From Desulfobulbaceae bacterium UBA5611 (GTDB taxonomy: Bacteria; Desulfobacterota; Desulfobulbia; Desulfobulbales; Desulfocapsaceae): 58,922 nucleotides of DNA. The stretch is from NCBI GenBank assembly GCA_002424635.1, contig DIKT01000051.1, positions 8,097-67,018 of the forward strand. The letters run 5' to 3'. The notes beneath the pieces were generated by a model. It did not search any database. It saw nothing but the letters and a program-made list of their open reading frames with translations, and was not told the DNA's origin. Shown in pieces: positions 8,861 through 17,021 of this stretch (positions within the stretch are counted from its first letter, which is position 1; the number at the start of each line of letters is the position of its first letter). A program made the position numbers and the translations under genes.

Positions 8861-9714
8861 AACTGATTCAAAAACCGCTGGAAATGATCGCTCTTACTGA
8901 TCATTGGCGGAAGCAGGGCCAAAAAATTGCCCTGGTGCCAACCATGGGTTGGTTTCATGCCGGACATCTGGCCTTGATGCACAAGGCCAGGCAATGCGCC
9001 GACAAGGTGGTGGTCAGTCTTTTTGTCAATCCTGGTCAGTTTGGTCCTGACGAAGATCTTGCTGCTTATCCCCGTGATCTGAACAGAGATATGCAGCTTG
9101 CTGCCCAGGAGGATATTGATGTCCTCTATGCGCCATCCGTCGCAGATATGTACCCTGCTGGTTTTCAAACCAATATCCATGTGGCGGAGCTTGGCCGGGG
9201 ATTATGCGGGGCTAGTCGGCCCGGTCATTTTGATGGTGTTTGCACGGTGGTCATGAAACTTTTCTCTCAGAGTCAAGCGCATCTGGCTGTCTTTGGCGAA
9301 AAAGACTTTCAACAACTGGCCGTGATCAAGCGTATGGTTCGCGATTTGGATCTGACGATTGCTATTGTCGCGTATCCAACTGTCCGGGAAGAAAGCGGTT
9401 TGGCTATGAGTTCACGGAACTCTTATTTGCTGGAAGATGAGAAAAAACAGGCGCTGATTCTTTATCATTCCATTATTGCTGCGCGGGAAAAAGTGCAGGC
9501 TGCGACTGCACCTCTTTCTGCGGCGGTCTTATGTCAGGAAATTAAAAAAAATATCAGTCAGATCTCGGGTTGTGTAGTTGAGTATGTAGAAATTGTTGAT
9601 GCCGACAGCTTGGAGAGCTGTAAAAAAGTTCATGAAAACAGCAGGCTCATCATGGCGATAAAGATCCATGATAGAGTTCGGCTGATAGATAATGCCAGAT
9701 TATTGGAAGTATAA
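8857..9714 (+). CDS. panC: Pantothenate synthetase
   Basis: The 285-residue enzyme condenses pantoate and beta-alanine with ATP to make pantothenate, the CoA precursor. The family motifs are present: VPTMGWFHAGHLAL (HxGH nucleotide-binding motif, here FHAGH), SLFVNPGQFGPDEDL, CGASRPGHFDGVCTVV, FGEKDFQQL and REESGLAMSSRN. Translation starts at GTG overlapping the upstream stop codon. The aspartate decarboxylase that supplies beta-alanine is the next gene, 55 bp downstream, so the two steps form one short vitamin B5 operon. Confidence 0.94.
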   Translation: MKLIQKPLEMIALTDHWRKQGQKIALVPTMGWFHAGHLALMHKARQCADKVVVSLFVNPGQFGPDEDLAAYPRDLNRDMQLAAQEDIDVLYAPSVADMYPAGFQTNIHVAELGRGLCGASRPGHFDGVCTVVMKLFSQSQAHLAVFGEKDFQQLAVIKRMVRDLDLTIAIVAYPTVREESGLAMSSRNSYLLEDEKKQALILYHSIIAAREKVQAATAPLSAAVLCQEIKKNISQISGCVVEYVEIVDADSLESCKKVHENSRLIMAIKIHDRVRLIDNARLLEV

Positions 9715-9769
9715 GCCGTTTGATGAGCTATAATATCCGGCTTCTAAAAAAAATAGTGAGAACAGAACA

Positions 9770-10132
9770 ATGTTACGACAGATGTTAAGGGCCAAGCTTC
9801 ATCGGGCAACCGTTACTGAAGCCGATTTAAGTTATGAGGGCAGTCTGACAATCGATAAGAACCTCATGGATGCCGTTGGTATTGTGCCCTTTGAACGGGT
9901 CCATATTTATAATGCTAATAATGGTGAGCGTTTTGATACCTATGCCATTGTTGGCGCCGCAGGAAGCGGAGTGATAGGGTTAAACGGGGCTGCGGCCCGC
10001 AAGGGGATGGTAGGCGATATTATAATTATCTGTACCTATGGTCTTGCTACTGAGGAGGAAGTACCTGAATATCATCCTCTTATTGTTCTTCTTGATGAGC
10101 ATAACGCCATCAAGGAAAGGCTCAGTATATAA
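9770..10132 (+). CDS. panD: Aspartate 1-decarboxylase precursor
   Basis: The 120-residue pyruvoyl enzyme makes beta-alanine from aspartate. The self-cleavage site Gly24-Ser25 lies in SYEGSLTID, where Ser25 becomes the pyruvoyl group. Also conserved are RAKLHRATVT, the NGERFDTYAI segment and GVIGLNGAAARKGMVGD. Its length is typical for the family. It follows panC in the same direction. No terminator is obvious in the 127 bp before the next gene. Confidence 0.95.
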   Translation: MLRQMLRAKLHRATVTEADLSYEGSLTIDKNLMDAVGIVPFERVHIYNANNGERFDTYAIVGAAGSGVIGLNGAAARKGMVGDIIIICTYGLATEEEVPEYHPLIVLLDEHNAIKERLSI

Positions 10133-10259
10133 GCCAACTCGCCAACATGGGCTTTTGCGTGCCTTGCTGGTCTGACATAATCATTCTTGTGTCTGGTTGG
10201 ATTGTCTTTTATTGCTAACATGAATTCATTTGAGATAGATCTTTTTTAGGGGGTTGCCA

Positions 10260-11462
10260 ATGCCTGGTTTTGAACTGTTTGGTGCAGAAGAAAAGAAAGA
10301 AATTATGGATGTCCTTGATACCGGTGTCCTTTTTCGCTATGAATTTGGGGCGCAACGAAAAGGTATTTACAAGGTTCTGGAATTTGAGAAAAAATTTGCC
10401 AGCTATTGCGGAACTTCTTATGCGCAGGCCGTAACTTCAGGAACCGTTGCTCTGAAGGTAGCTCTTGCCGCCCTGGGGGTGGGGCCGGGCGATGAGGTCA
10501 TCACTCAGGGATTTACCTTTGTTGCCACCTGGGAAGCGATTCTTGATCTGGGCGCGATCCCGGTATTTACTGAAGTTGATGACACCCTCAATATGGATCC
10601 GGTTGATCTGGCCAAAAAAATCACCGCCAGGACCCGGTGTATTATTCCTGTGCATATGCTGGGGGCGCAGGCTCGGATTCAGGAGATTGTGGCCATTGCC
10701 AATAAACATGATATTCCTGTGCTTGAGGATACGGCCCAGGCTGCAGGAGCCAGAATTAACGGACAGCATCTCGGTACCTTTGGGACTTGTGGCACTTTTT
10801 CTTTCGATCCTGTCAAGACCATGACCACCGGTGAGGGCGGCATGATCATTACCGCTGATGAGCAGTTATGGCGGACCATGTCTGAATACCATGATCATGG
10901 TCATGATCATGTGGTTAATCCGGGGGCACGCGGCGGAGAAGGACGACGTTTTATCGGTTTTAATTATCGGATGATGGAACTACAGGGTGCAATCGGTATT
11001 GCCCAACTGCAGAAGCTTGATGCCATGATCGAGTCACAGAAAAAAACAAAGTCTATCTTAAAAGAGGCGGCCTCTTCTATTGCAGGGGTTAAATTCCGGG
11101 CATTGGTTGATGAGGCAGGAGATTCAGCGACTTTCTGCTGTTTTATGCTGGAGAGCAAGGACCATTGCCTGCGAGTCAATAAGGTGCTGGCTGACAATAA
11201 TGCCGGGGCCATAAATTTTGGCGAAAATACCTGGCATTTTTACCCACGCTGGGAGCATCTGCTGGCCGGATCGACAGTGGCTAAAAATGGCTGGCCCTTT
11301 TTAGAACCAGGCGGGAAAAGAAGGCTTATGTATGATCCGCAACTGCTGCCGGCTTCGGCAGAATTGATCAGCAGGACCTTGGTTTACCCGATTCCTGTCA
11401 AGATATCACCGGAGAGACTAGCGGAAATGACGGCAGCCCTTGGTCTAGCGGCAAAGGCTTAA
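10260..11462 (+). CDS. DegT/DnrJ/EryC1 PLP aminotransferase, KdnA-like
   Basis: This 400-residue PLP-dependent sugar aminotransferase has the fold-type I features: the SGTVALKVAL loop, LEDTAQAAGA with the cofactor-contacting Asp, and the Schiff-base Lys in SFDPVKTMTTGEGG. The N-terminus MPGFELFGAEEKKEI and the EYHDHGHDHV region resemble Shewanella KdnA, which makes 8-amino-KDO for lipopolysaccharide. That resemblance is from memory. The usual partner dehydrogenase KdnB is not in the window, so another amino-sugar substrate is possible. The ATG at 10260 follows a TTAGGGGG ribosome site. An in-frame TTG two codons upstream was rejected. Ugd and GalU nearby fit a cell-surface sugar theme. Confidence 0.8.
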   Translation: MPGFELFGAEEKKEIMDVLDTGVLFRYEFGAQRKGIYKVLEFEKKFASYCGTSYAQAVTSGTVALKVALAALGVGPGDEVITQGFTFVATWEAILDLGAIPVFTEVDDTLNMDPVDLAKKITARTRCIIPVHMLGAQARIQEIVAIANKHDIPVLEDTAQAAGARINGQHLGTFGTCGTFSFDPVKTMTTGEGGMIITADEQLWRTMSEYHDHGHDHVVNPGARGGEGRRFIGFNYRMMELQGAIGIAQLQKLDAMIESQKKTKSILKEAASSIAGVKFRALVDEAGDSATFCCFMLESKDHCLRVNKVLADNNAGAINFGENTWHFYPRWEHLLAGSTVAKNGWPFLEPGGKRRLMYDPQLLPASAELISRTLVYPIPVKISPERLAEMTAALGLAAKA

Positions 11463-11516
11463 CTTCCGGTCCTCTACAGTCAGAGAGTTGGGGAAGATCG
11501 GAATTTATAAATAGCA

Positions 11517-11876
11517 TTACTTATAGAATTTATGACTGCCGTATTGATTGACATAAGTTAAGCTGGAAGACCATTTCGGAGCGACATTCTTCAGGTGAAA
11601 ATGGGTGGCTCCGGCGGTGAAATCATTGGTGCTGAGGGCAATGTATGCCGACTCCATACATTTAAAGAAAACAGGTATGTTGCTGGGAATGAAAGATTTT
11701 TTACCTGTCCAGCTGAATTGATATGGCTCCTGGACGACATCTTTTATGGAGATTTGTTTTTTGGTGGCCCTGTTTAAAGTTACATGGGCGACCGCTAGCT
11801 GTCCGATTCGTGGTTCAGAACGTGCCTCATGATACACGTTCATCGTTAACCATAAAAGCCCTTCCAGTAGTGTCAT
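11517..11876 (-). CDS. SleB-type cell wall hydrolase
   Basis: The 119-residue protein matches the cell wall hydrolase family of SleB (Hydrolase_2). Visible are NVYHEARSEPRIGQLAVAHV with the catalytic Glu, LNRA, the EPYQFSW segment and the C-terminal THFH...P.W and GSHKFYK. Such enzymes cleave peptidoglycan. There is no signal peptide, so export would need a holin-like or cryptic route, as for some phage-type lysins. No other phage gene is near. AAGGAG lies 7 bp before the ATG. It is convergent with the aminotransferase and divergent from ugd. Confidence 0.75.
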   Translation of the reverse strand: MTLLEGLLWLTMNVYHEARSEPRIGQLAVAHVTLNRATKKQISIKDVVQEPYQFSWTGKKSFIPSNIPVFFKCMESAYIALSTNDFTAGATHFHLKNVAPKWSSSLTYVNQYGSHKFYK

Positions 11877-12040
11877 TTCTTTCTCCTTTTATTTAGTTTT
11901 ATATCCCATAATAGCACTTTTTATGACATAATGGTAGAAACTATAAGTTTTTTTTACTTTTTGTAAGTAAAATTGGTCACTTGCTTGCCCCATGTGGATA
12001 ATGGCGCTCTTCATAATCTTATTAAAATAATAGAGCTTTT

Positions 12041-13348
12041 ATGAAAATTACGATAATTGGAACCGGTTATGTCGGTCTGGTGACAGGGGCCTGTCTGGCT
12101 GAATTTGGTCATCATGTCACCTGTATGGATAAAGACGGCCAGAAGATTAGTTCCTTACTGGACGGAAAGATCCCTATTTATGAACCAGGCTTGCCGGAAT
12201 TAGTGCGGAAAAATGTCAGTGAAGGCCGGCTGACATTTACGACAGAGCTGGCAGATAGCGTGCAGAGGGCAGCGGCTGTTTTTATTGCTGTGGGGACACC
12301 TACTTCCCGGCGTGGTGATGGTTATGCCGATCTGACTTATATTTATGCCGCGGCCAGGGAGCTTGCCCCCTATTTAACTGGTTATACGGTCATTATTGAT
12401 AAAAGCACCGTGCCCGTGGGCACAGCCCGTCAGGTTGCCCGTTTGATCAGAGAAGAAAACCCAACGGCCAATTTTGATGTTGTGTCCAATCCGGAATTTT
12501 TAAGAGAGGGGGCGGCCATCAATGATTTTATGCATCCCGATCGGATCGTCATTGGTTCTGAATCGGAAGCGGCCCAGGTCGTTATGAAGGAAATTTATGA
12601 TCCCCTTTATCTTATTTCGACCCCTTTTGTTTTCACCGGGCTTGAATCAGCGGAATTGATTAAATATGCGGCGAATGCTTTTCTTTCTATCAAGATTTCA
12701 TTTATAAATGAGATGGCTAATCTCTGTGAAGTACTGGGGGCCGATGTGGTTGATCTGGCCAAAGCCATTGGACTGGATGGTCGTATCGGCGGTAAATTTC
12801 TGCACCCGGGCCCGGGCTTTGGCGGCAGCTGCTTTCCGAAAGATACCATGGCCTTGCTGAGGATTGCTCAGGAAAATGGCGTACCGGCCAGGTCGGTTGC
12901 CGCGGCGGTGGAGACTAATGCCGCGCAGAAAGCAGGGATGGTTAAAAAAATTCGGGAGGCATTGGGCGGCGAGGTGGCTGGAAAAACGATTGGTGTCCTC
13001 GGTCTGACCTTTAAACCGGAAACCGATGACCTGCGTGATGCGCCGGCACTCAGTATTCTTCCGCCTTTACATGAAAAAGGAGCAAGGATTCAGGCCCATG
13101 ATCCTCAAGGGATGGCAGAGGCCAAAAGAATATTTCCGGAATGTTGTTATGTGAACAATGTTTATGAAGCCGCCACAGGCGCTGATGCTCTAATATTAAT
13201 GACCGAATGGAATCAATATCGGGCTATTGATCTGGACCGCATTAAATCATTGATGCGGGTTCCCTTGTTTATTGATTTACGTAATGTCTATTCGCCTGCC
13301 AGAATGCGGGCTGCCGGATTTGACTATGTGGGGGTAGGTCGGATGTAA
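12041..13348 (+). CDS. ugd: UDP-glucose 6-dehydrogenase
   Basis: The 435-residue enzyme oxidises UDP-glucose to UDP-glucuronate with two NAD+. It has the N-terminal Rossmann motif GTGYVGLVTGACLAEFGH, the middle-domain NPEFLREG and KYAANAFLSIKISFINE, the catalytic Cys in GFGGSCFPKD, and the C-terminal LGLTFKPETDDLRDAPAL. UDP-glucuronate feeds capsule, LPS or exopolysaccharide. galU, which makes its substrate, is 7.7 kb downstream on the same strand. No clear Shine-Dalgarno sequence is visible. Confidence 0.93.
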   Translation: MKITIIGTGYVGLVTGACLAEFGHHVTCMDKDGQKISSLLDGKIPIYEPGLPELVRKNVSEGRLTFTTELADSVQRAAAVFIAVGTPTSRRGDGYADLTYIYAAARELAPYLTGYTVIIDKSTVPVGTARQVARLIREENPTANFDVVSNPEFLREGAAINDFMHPDRIVIGSESEAAQVVMKEIYDPLYLISTPFVFTGLESAELIKYAANAFLSIKISFINEMANLCEVLGADVVDLAKAIGLDGRIGGKFLHPGPGFGGSCFPKDTMALLRIAQENGVPARSVAAAVETNAAQKAGMVKKIREALGGEVAGKTIGVLGLTFKPETDDLRDAPALSILPPLHEKGARIQAHDPQGMAEAKRIFPECCYVNNVYEAATGADALILMTEWNQYRAIDLDRIKSLMRVPLFIDLRNVYSPARMRAAGFDYVGVGRM

Positions 13349-13484
13349 GGATTCTTATAGAAAAAGTATAAAGCATATTCAGCAAGGTCGATATGCACAC
13401 TTCCTTGTTTTTGAACGAACATACTCATTTGGCAAGACTGCCTTAAATCAAAACTTATTAATGAAGCAGGCAATAGGAAAGAAT

Positions 13485-14411
13485 ATGAGAAAAAAAATAA
13501 CCATTATCGGGGCGGGAAATGTAGGGGCAACAGCAGCACACTGGGCTGCGGCCAAGAATCTGGGAGATATTGTTCTTCTTGATGTGGCTGAAGGAATTCC
13601 TCAAGGTAAAGCATTGGATTTATCACAATGCGGGCCAGTAGAAGGTTTTAATTTTGCTGTCACCGGGAGCAATGATTACAAGGATACTGCAAATTCCGAT
13701 GTAGTCATTATTGCCGCCGGACTGGCCCGCAAGCCAGGGATGTCTCGTGACGATCTGCTGGCTATCAATGTCTCTATCGTCAAGGCTTGTGCCGAAGAGG
13801 CAGTCAAACATTCACCTGACTGTGTCTTGATCGTGGTCACCAATCCCATTGATGCCATGGTCCATACTGCCTTTAAGGTGACTGGTCATCCTAAAAAGAA
13901 GGTGATTGGTATGGCCGGAGTACTTGATTCCGCCCGTTACCGGACCTTTCTGGCTGCCGCTATCGGCGTGGCTCCTCGGGATGTCAATGCCCTGGTCATG
14001 GGTATTCATGGGGATAATATGATGCCTCTGGTCCGGCTGGCTAATGTGGGAGGTGTTCCTGTCACTGATCTTCTTTCTGCCGAGAAAATAGCCGAGATTG
14101 TTGATCGGACTCAGAAAGGCGGTATTGAGATCGTTAATCATCTGAAAACAGGTTCGGCCTTTTATACCCCTGGCCTTGCCGCAGTTGAGATGGCCGAGGC
14201 TGTTCTCACTGATTCAAAACGAGTCCTTGCCTGTGCCGCCTATCTGGAGGGTGAATTTGGTATCAGCGGCTATTTCCTCGGTGTGCCGGTAATAATTGGT
14301 GCCGGTGGTGTCGAGCGCATTCTTGAGTTTGAACTGACCAGTGCTGAAAAGGCGGCTATGGCCCTGTCGGTGACAGCGGTGCAGGCCCAGATGGCAGCGA
14401 CAGGGCTGTAG
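13485..14411 (+). CDS. mdh: Malate dehydrogenase
   Basis: The 308-residue protein is an LDH-like malate dehydrogenase linking oxaloacetate and malate. It shows IIGAGNVGATAAHWAA (NAD binding), RKPGMSRDDLL with the substrate-binding arginines that select malate over lactate, VVTNPIDAMV, GVLDSARYR and the catalytic His in MGIHGDNMMPLV. The start at 13485 follows AGGA and gives the family length. An ATG eight codons upstream is less likely. The next gene starts 5 bp after the stop, so the two are co-transcribed. Confidence 0.93.
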   Translation: MRKKITIIGAGNVGATAAHWAAAKNLGDIVLLDVAEGIPQGKALDLSQCGPVEGFNFAVTGSNDYKDTANSDVVIIAAGLARKPGMSRDDLLAINVSIVKACAEEAVKHSPDCVLIVVTNPIDAMVHTAFKVTGHPKKKVIGMAGVLDSARYRTFLAAAIGVAPRDVNALVMGIHGDNMMPLVRLANVGGVPVTDLLSAEKIAEIVDRTQKGGIEIVNHLKTGSAFYTPGLAAVEMAEAVLTDSKRVLACAAYLEGEFGISGYFLGVPVIIGAGGVERILEFELTSAEKAAMALSVTAVQAQMAATGL

Positions 14412-14416
14412 GATCA

Positions 14417-16768
14417 GTGTCACAATTATTATCTGCGCGCCAGGCGTTACGACATAAGGATCAGGATGCCATAGGCCGCTCCCTGGAGCTTCTTAGGGAC
14501 CGGCAATTGTCACCGCTCGACCTGCTGCCCCATATTGATCTGCGGGAAAAACTGGTGGAGCTGGTGCTCTCTGGAGAACCGGCAGGTCTTGATGCGGAAA
14601 TTACCACTCAATTTCAGCATCTTCGCCTGGCTCTTGAGGAAAAGTCTGTAGATGATGTCCGGATTGTTGTTTTTGGCGGCGGCACCGGCCTCTCTAATCT
14701 CATTGGTGGTGACAGCCGCAGCGCTGCTTGGGCCCGCAAGCCTTTTGTCGGTCTGAAAGAGATTTTTCCTCATACCTGTGCCATTGTTTGTGTGACTGAT
14801 GACGGCGGTTCCACTGGTGAACTGCAGAAAGATCTACCTCTGATTGCCCTTGGCGATCTTCGTCATGTCATGCTCTCTTCCATTCAGTCGACCAGGCTCC
14901 AAGCTCTCTATGGCCTCATTCCGGCTCGGGCCAAAGAGGTGACCTCAGCGCTTTCATCTCTATTTAATTATCGATTCAGTCAAAAACCTGAATCAGCAAC
15001 CATGCTTGCGGCCCAGGCTGAAGTTGAACTTGATTGCCTGCCCGCATCGATGCGGGCGGTGTTGACAGGTTATCTTGACCTATTATTCAGTGATCCGCGG
15101 CTGGCGCCCACGCTGAGCAGACCACACTGCCTGGGTAATCTTATTCTCGCTGCTGCCATTTATGCCGAGCTCCCCCGGGCAATGACTAACGAGCAAATCA
15201 TAGGGGATCATAGTGTGCTGGAGGCCGCTTTGTCCCTTGGTCTAAGCTCCCTGGCCACCATTCTTGGCACTGCACCCCAAGCTGTCTTGCCCTGTACTTC
15301 CACCCAGGCCCAGTTAAGCGTGCTTTACAGTAACGGGGTGCAGGTGACAGGGGAGCATAAATCGGGACATGCCCAGCGCGGTTATCCAATAGAACGTATT
15401 TTTGTAGAGTTCTGCGAGAAACCTCACGTGATTCCTGAAGTTTTAGAGGCCATTTCGCAGGCCGATATCCTGATCATGGCGCCGGGCAGTCTCTACAGTT
15501 CTCTAATCCCCATCTTTCATGTTCCCGGCCTTGCCCAAGCGGTACGTGGTAATATCAAGGCCTTAAAAATCCTCGTTTCCAATCTCTGGGTGCAAGCTGG
15601 TGAAACTGATCGCAGTATGGGGGATGCTGAGCGCAAATTTCATGTTTCTGATTTATTAAGGGCCTATGACCGTAACATCCCTGGCGGTACCAAAGGTCTC
15701 TTTGATCAGGTGCTCTGTCTTTCCCTCAAGGATGTGCCCTCCTCGGTGCTGCAAAACTATGCAGTCGAAGGCAAGGTTCCAATCTATCTTGATCGGGAAA
15801 AAGTTAAGGCTCAAGGCTTTACCCCTATTGAGTGCGGTATTTTTTCCAGAACGGCATTGACGGAGCAGGGTGTTATTCAGCATGGCCCGGTTCACCTGGC
15901 TAAGGTCATTAAAACCTTATGGGCTTTTTTTGATCAATCAAGGACGTCTCTGCCCGATTTACAACAAGAGCTGTGCACAGATAAAGTTTCAAAGGATGAA
16001 CTGGTTGGGCACGCTTCTCGATGGGTCGAGCGGCCATCAAACCGTTACCAGCAGATAGAACAGCAACTCAGGGGACTCACCATCGGTAATTATGGCTGTC
16101 CGCCCTCTCAGGATCTGACTGATATAATCAAGCGCATGGTCACAGATATAATCTGGCGTCATCCTGATATCTCTCTCGTTCATCTGAACCATGTGCGCGG
16201 TGTTGTCTGTATTGAGCAGGAATTATGGCTCCGTAATCAAAAATGGGATAGCGTCTTTTCTTTTTACGACCCGGCAGATGGTCTGATCAAGATCAGGCAG
16301 GACCAGTTGCAACAGGAACAGACTTTTGAAGTGGCATTTCTGGTGGCTCTAGGCCAATCTCTGTTGGGCAATTATGCCCGTCAGAAGGACATGACGCCTT
16401 TACAGATTGATGGTGTGATACTGGGCAAAGTCTATCATCTCCATCTTCTGCCGGCAGAACAGCGCAACTGCTGGTTCAGTGACCAGGAACTGCGGCGTTA
16501 TCTCGAGCTTACCCGGATGCGACCGGTAGCAGATGATCCTGGTCATTTTACCCGACTGATTAATGGCGATGAGGGTTTTACGCCACCGGGAATGCTCATG
16601 GGCTTAAATTATGCTTGGTATCTGGATAATCGTTTTGCCAGCCATGTCGAGTATAAGATGGCGGTAATGAAGATTGCCCCTACCAGTTTGATTCCCGAGC
16701 AGGTAAAGATGCTGGGCCGTCGCCAACGACTGTTGAGCTTCTTTCGCGAGGTGGTTTTTCGTAAGTAA
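14417..16768 (+). CDS. Long YvcK/CofD-like protein
   Basis: The 783-residue protein contains a YvcK/CofD-type domain at about residues 80-420: VVFGGGTGLSNLIGG, VCVTDDGGSTGELQKDL, GDLRHVML, IMAPGSLYSSLIP. YvcK proteins influence carbon flux and cell-wall synthesis in bacteria, while CofD is a 2-phospholactate transferase. The cofactor F420 genes needed for the latter are absent here. About 75 residues precede the domain and some 350 follow it, making it roughly twice the length of YvcK. I do not recognise the C-terminal part. The start is GTG, 5 bp after mdh. This coupling to malate dehydrogenase fits a carbon-flux role. Confidence 0.75.
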   Translation: MSQLLSARQALRHKDQDAIGRSLELLRDRQLSPLDLLPHIDLREKLVELVLSGEPAGLDAEITTQFQHLRLALEEKSVDDVRIVVFGGGTGLSNLIGGDSRSAAWARKPFVGLKEIFPHTCAIVCVTDDGGSTGELQKDLPLIALGDLRHVMLSSIQSTRLQALYGLIPARAKEVTSALSSLFNYRFSQKPESATMLAAQAEVELDCLPASMRAVLTGYLDLLFSDPRLAPTLSRPHCLGNLILAAAIYAELPRAMTNEQIIGDHSVLEAALSLGLSSLATILGTAPQAVLPCTSTQAQLSVLYSNGVQVTGEHKSGHAQRGYPIERIFVEFCEKPHVIPEVLEAISQADILIMAPGSLYSSLIPIFHVPGLAQAVRGNIKALKILVSNLWVQAGETDRSMGDAERKFHVSDLLRAYDRNIPGGTKGLFDQVLCLSLKDVPSSVLQNYAVEGKVPIYLDREKVKAQGFTPIECGIFSRTALTEQGVIQHGPVHLAKVIKTLWAFFDQSRTSLPDLQQELCTDKVSKDELVGHASRWVERPSNRYQQIEQQLRGLTIGNYGCPPSQDLTDIIKRMVTDIIWRHPDISLVHLNHVRGVVCIEQELWLRNQKWDSVFSFYDPADGLIKIRQDQLQQEQTFEVAFLVALGQSLLGNYARQKDMTPLQIDGVILGKVYHLHLLPAEQRNCWFSDQELRRYLELTRMRPVADDPGHFTRLINGDEGFTPPGMLMGLNYAWYLDNRFASHVEYKMAVMKIAPTSLIPEQVKMLGRRQRLLSFFREVVFRK

Positions 16769-16849
16769 GGTTAATGGGCAATAAGCAATGTAGCAGCAGG
16801 CATTTTGCAGCCTGATGGTTCGTTAGTAACATTTCTTGATCTCCTTCAC

Positions 16850-16874
16850 CTGCCTGCCACTGCTGATCAATCTT
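16850..16874. repeat. Imperfect 25-bp repeat of the hrpA 3' end, left copy
   Basis: This stretch matches 17039-17063 at 22 of 25 positions. On the minus strand it reads KIDQQWQA, echoing KLDQQWQA at the C-terminus of HrpA. The two copies flank the MITE-like element, so the hrpA tail has been partly duplicated around it. Confidence 0.65.
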
Positions 16875-16876
16875 AT

Positions 16877-17018
16877 GGGTGTCTTGAAAAAATGAGGATT
16901 TTTGTTCAAAATCAAGGCATGTGAAAAATTTTACCGCAGGCATATAGTTGATATTCCGAGGATAAAATTTTGAGCATAACGCCGAGTTTGGGCAAAAAGA
17001 CCATTTTTCAAGGCACCC
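16877..17018. mobile_element. MITE-like element, copy 1
   Basis: The 142-bp element starts with GGGTGTCTTGAAAAA and ends with TTTTTCAAGGCACCC, a 15-bp terminal inverted repeat with one mismatch. TTAT flanks it on both sides, a possible 4-bp target duplication. Internally, AAAATTTTACC and GGATAAAATTTT could pair. It encodes nothing. A second copy starts at 58789. It sits 3 bp past the hrpA stop codon, in the gap between two convergent genes. No transposase is in the window, so it would be mobilised in trans by an unidentified relative. Confidence 0.75.
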
Positions 17019-17021
17019 TTA

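Noticed and set aside
10150..10180. GG-N10-GC pair before the aminotransferase gene
   Set aside because: Flanking bases match neither half of the sigma-54 consensus.
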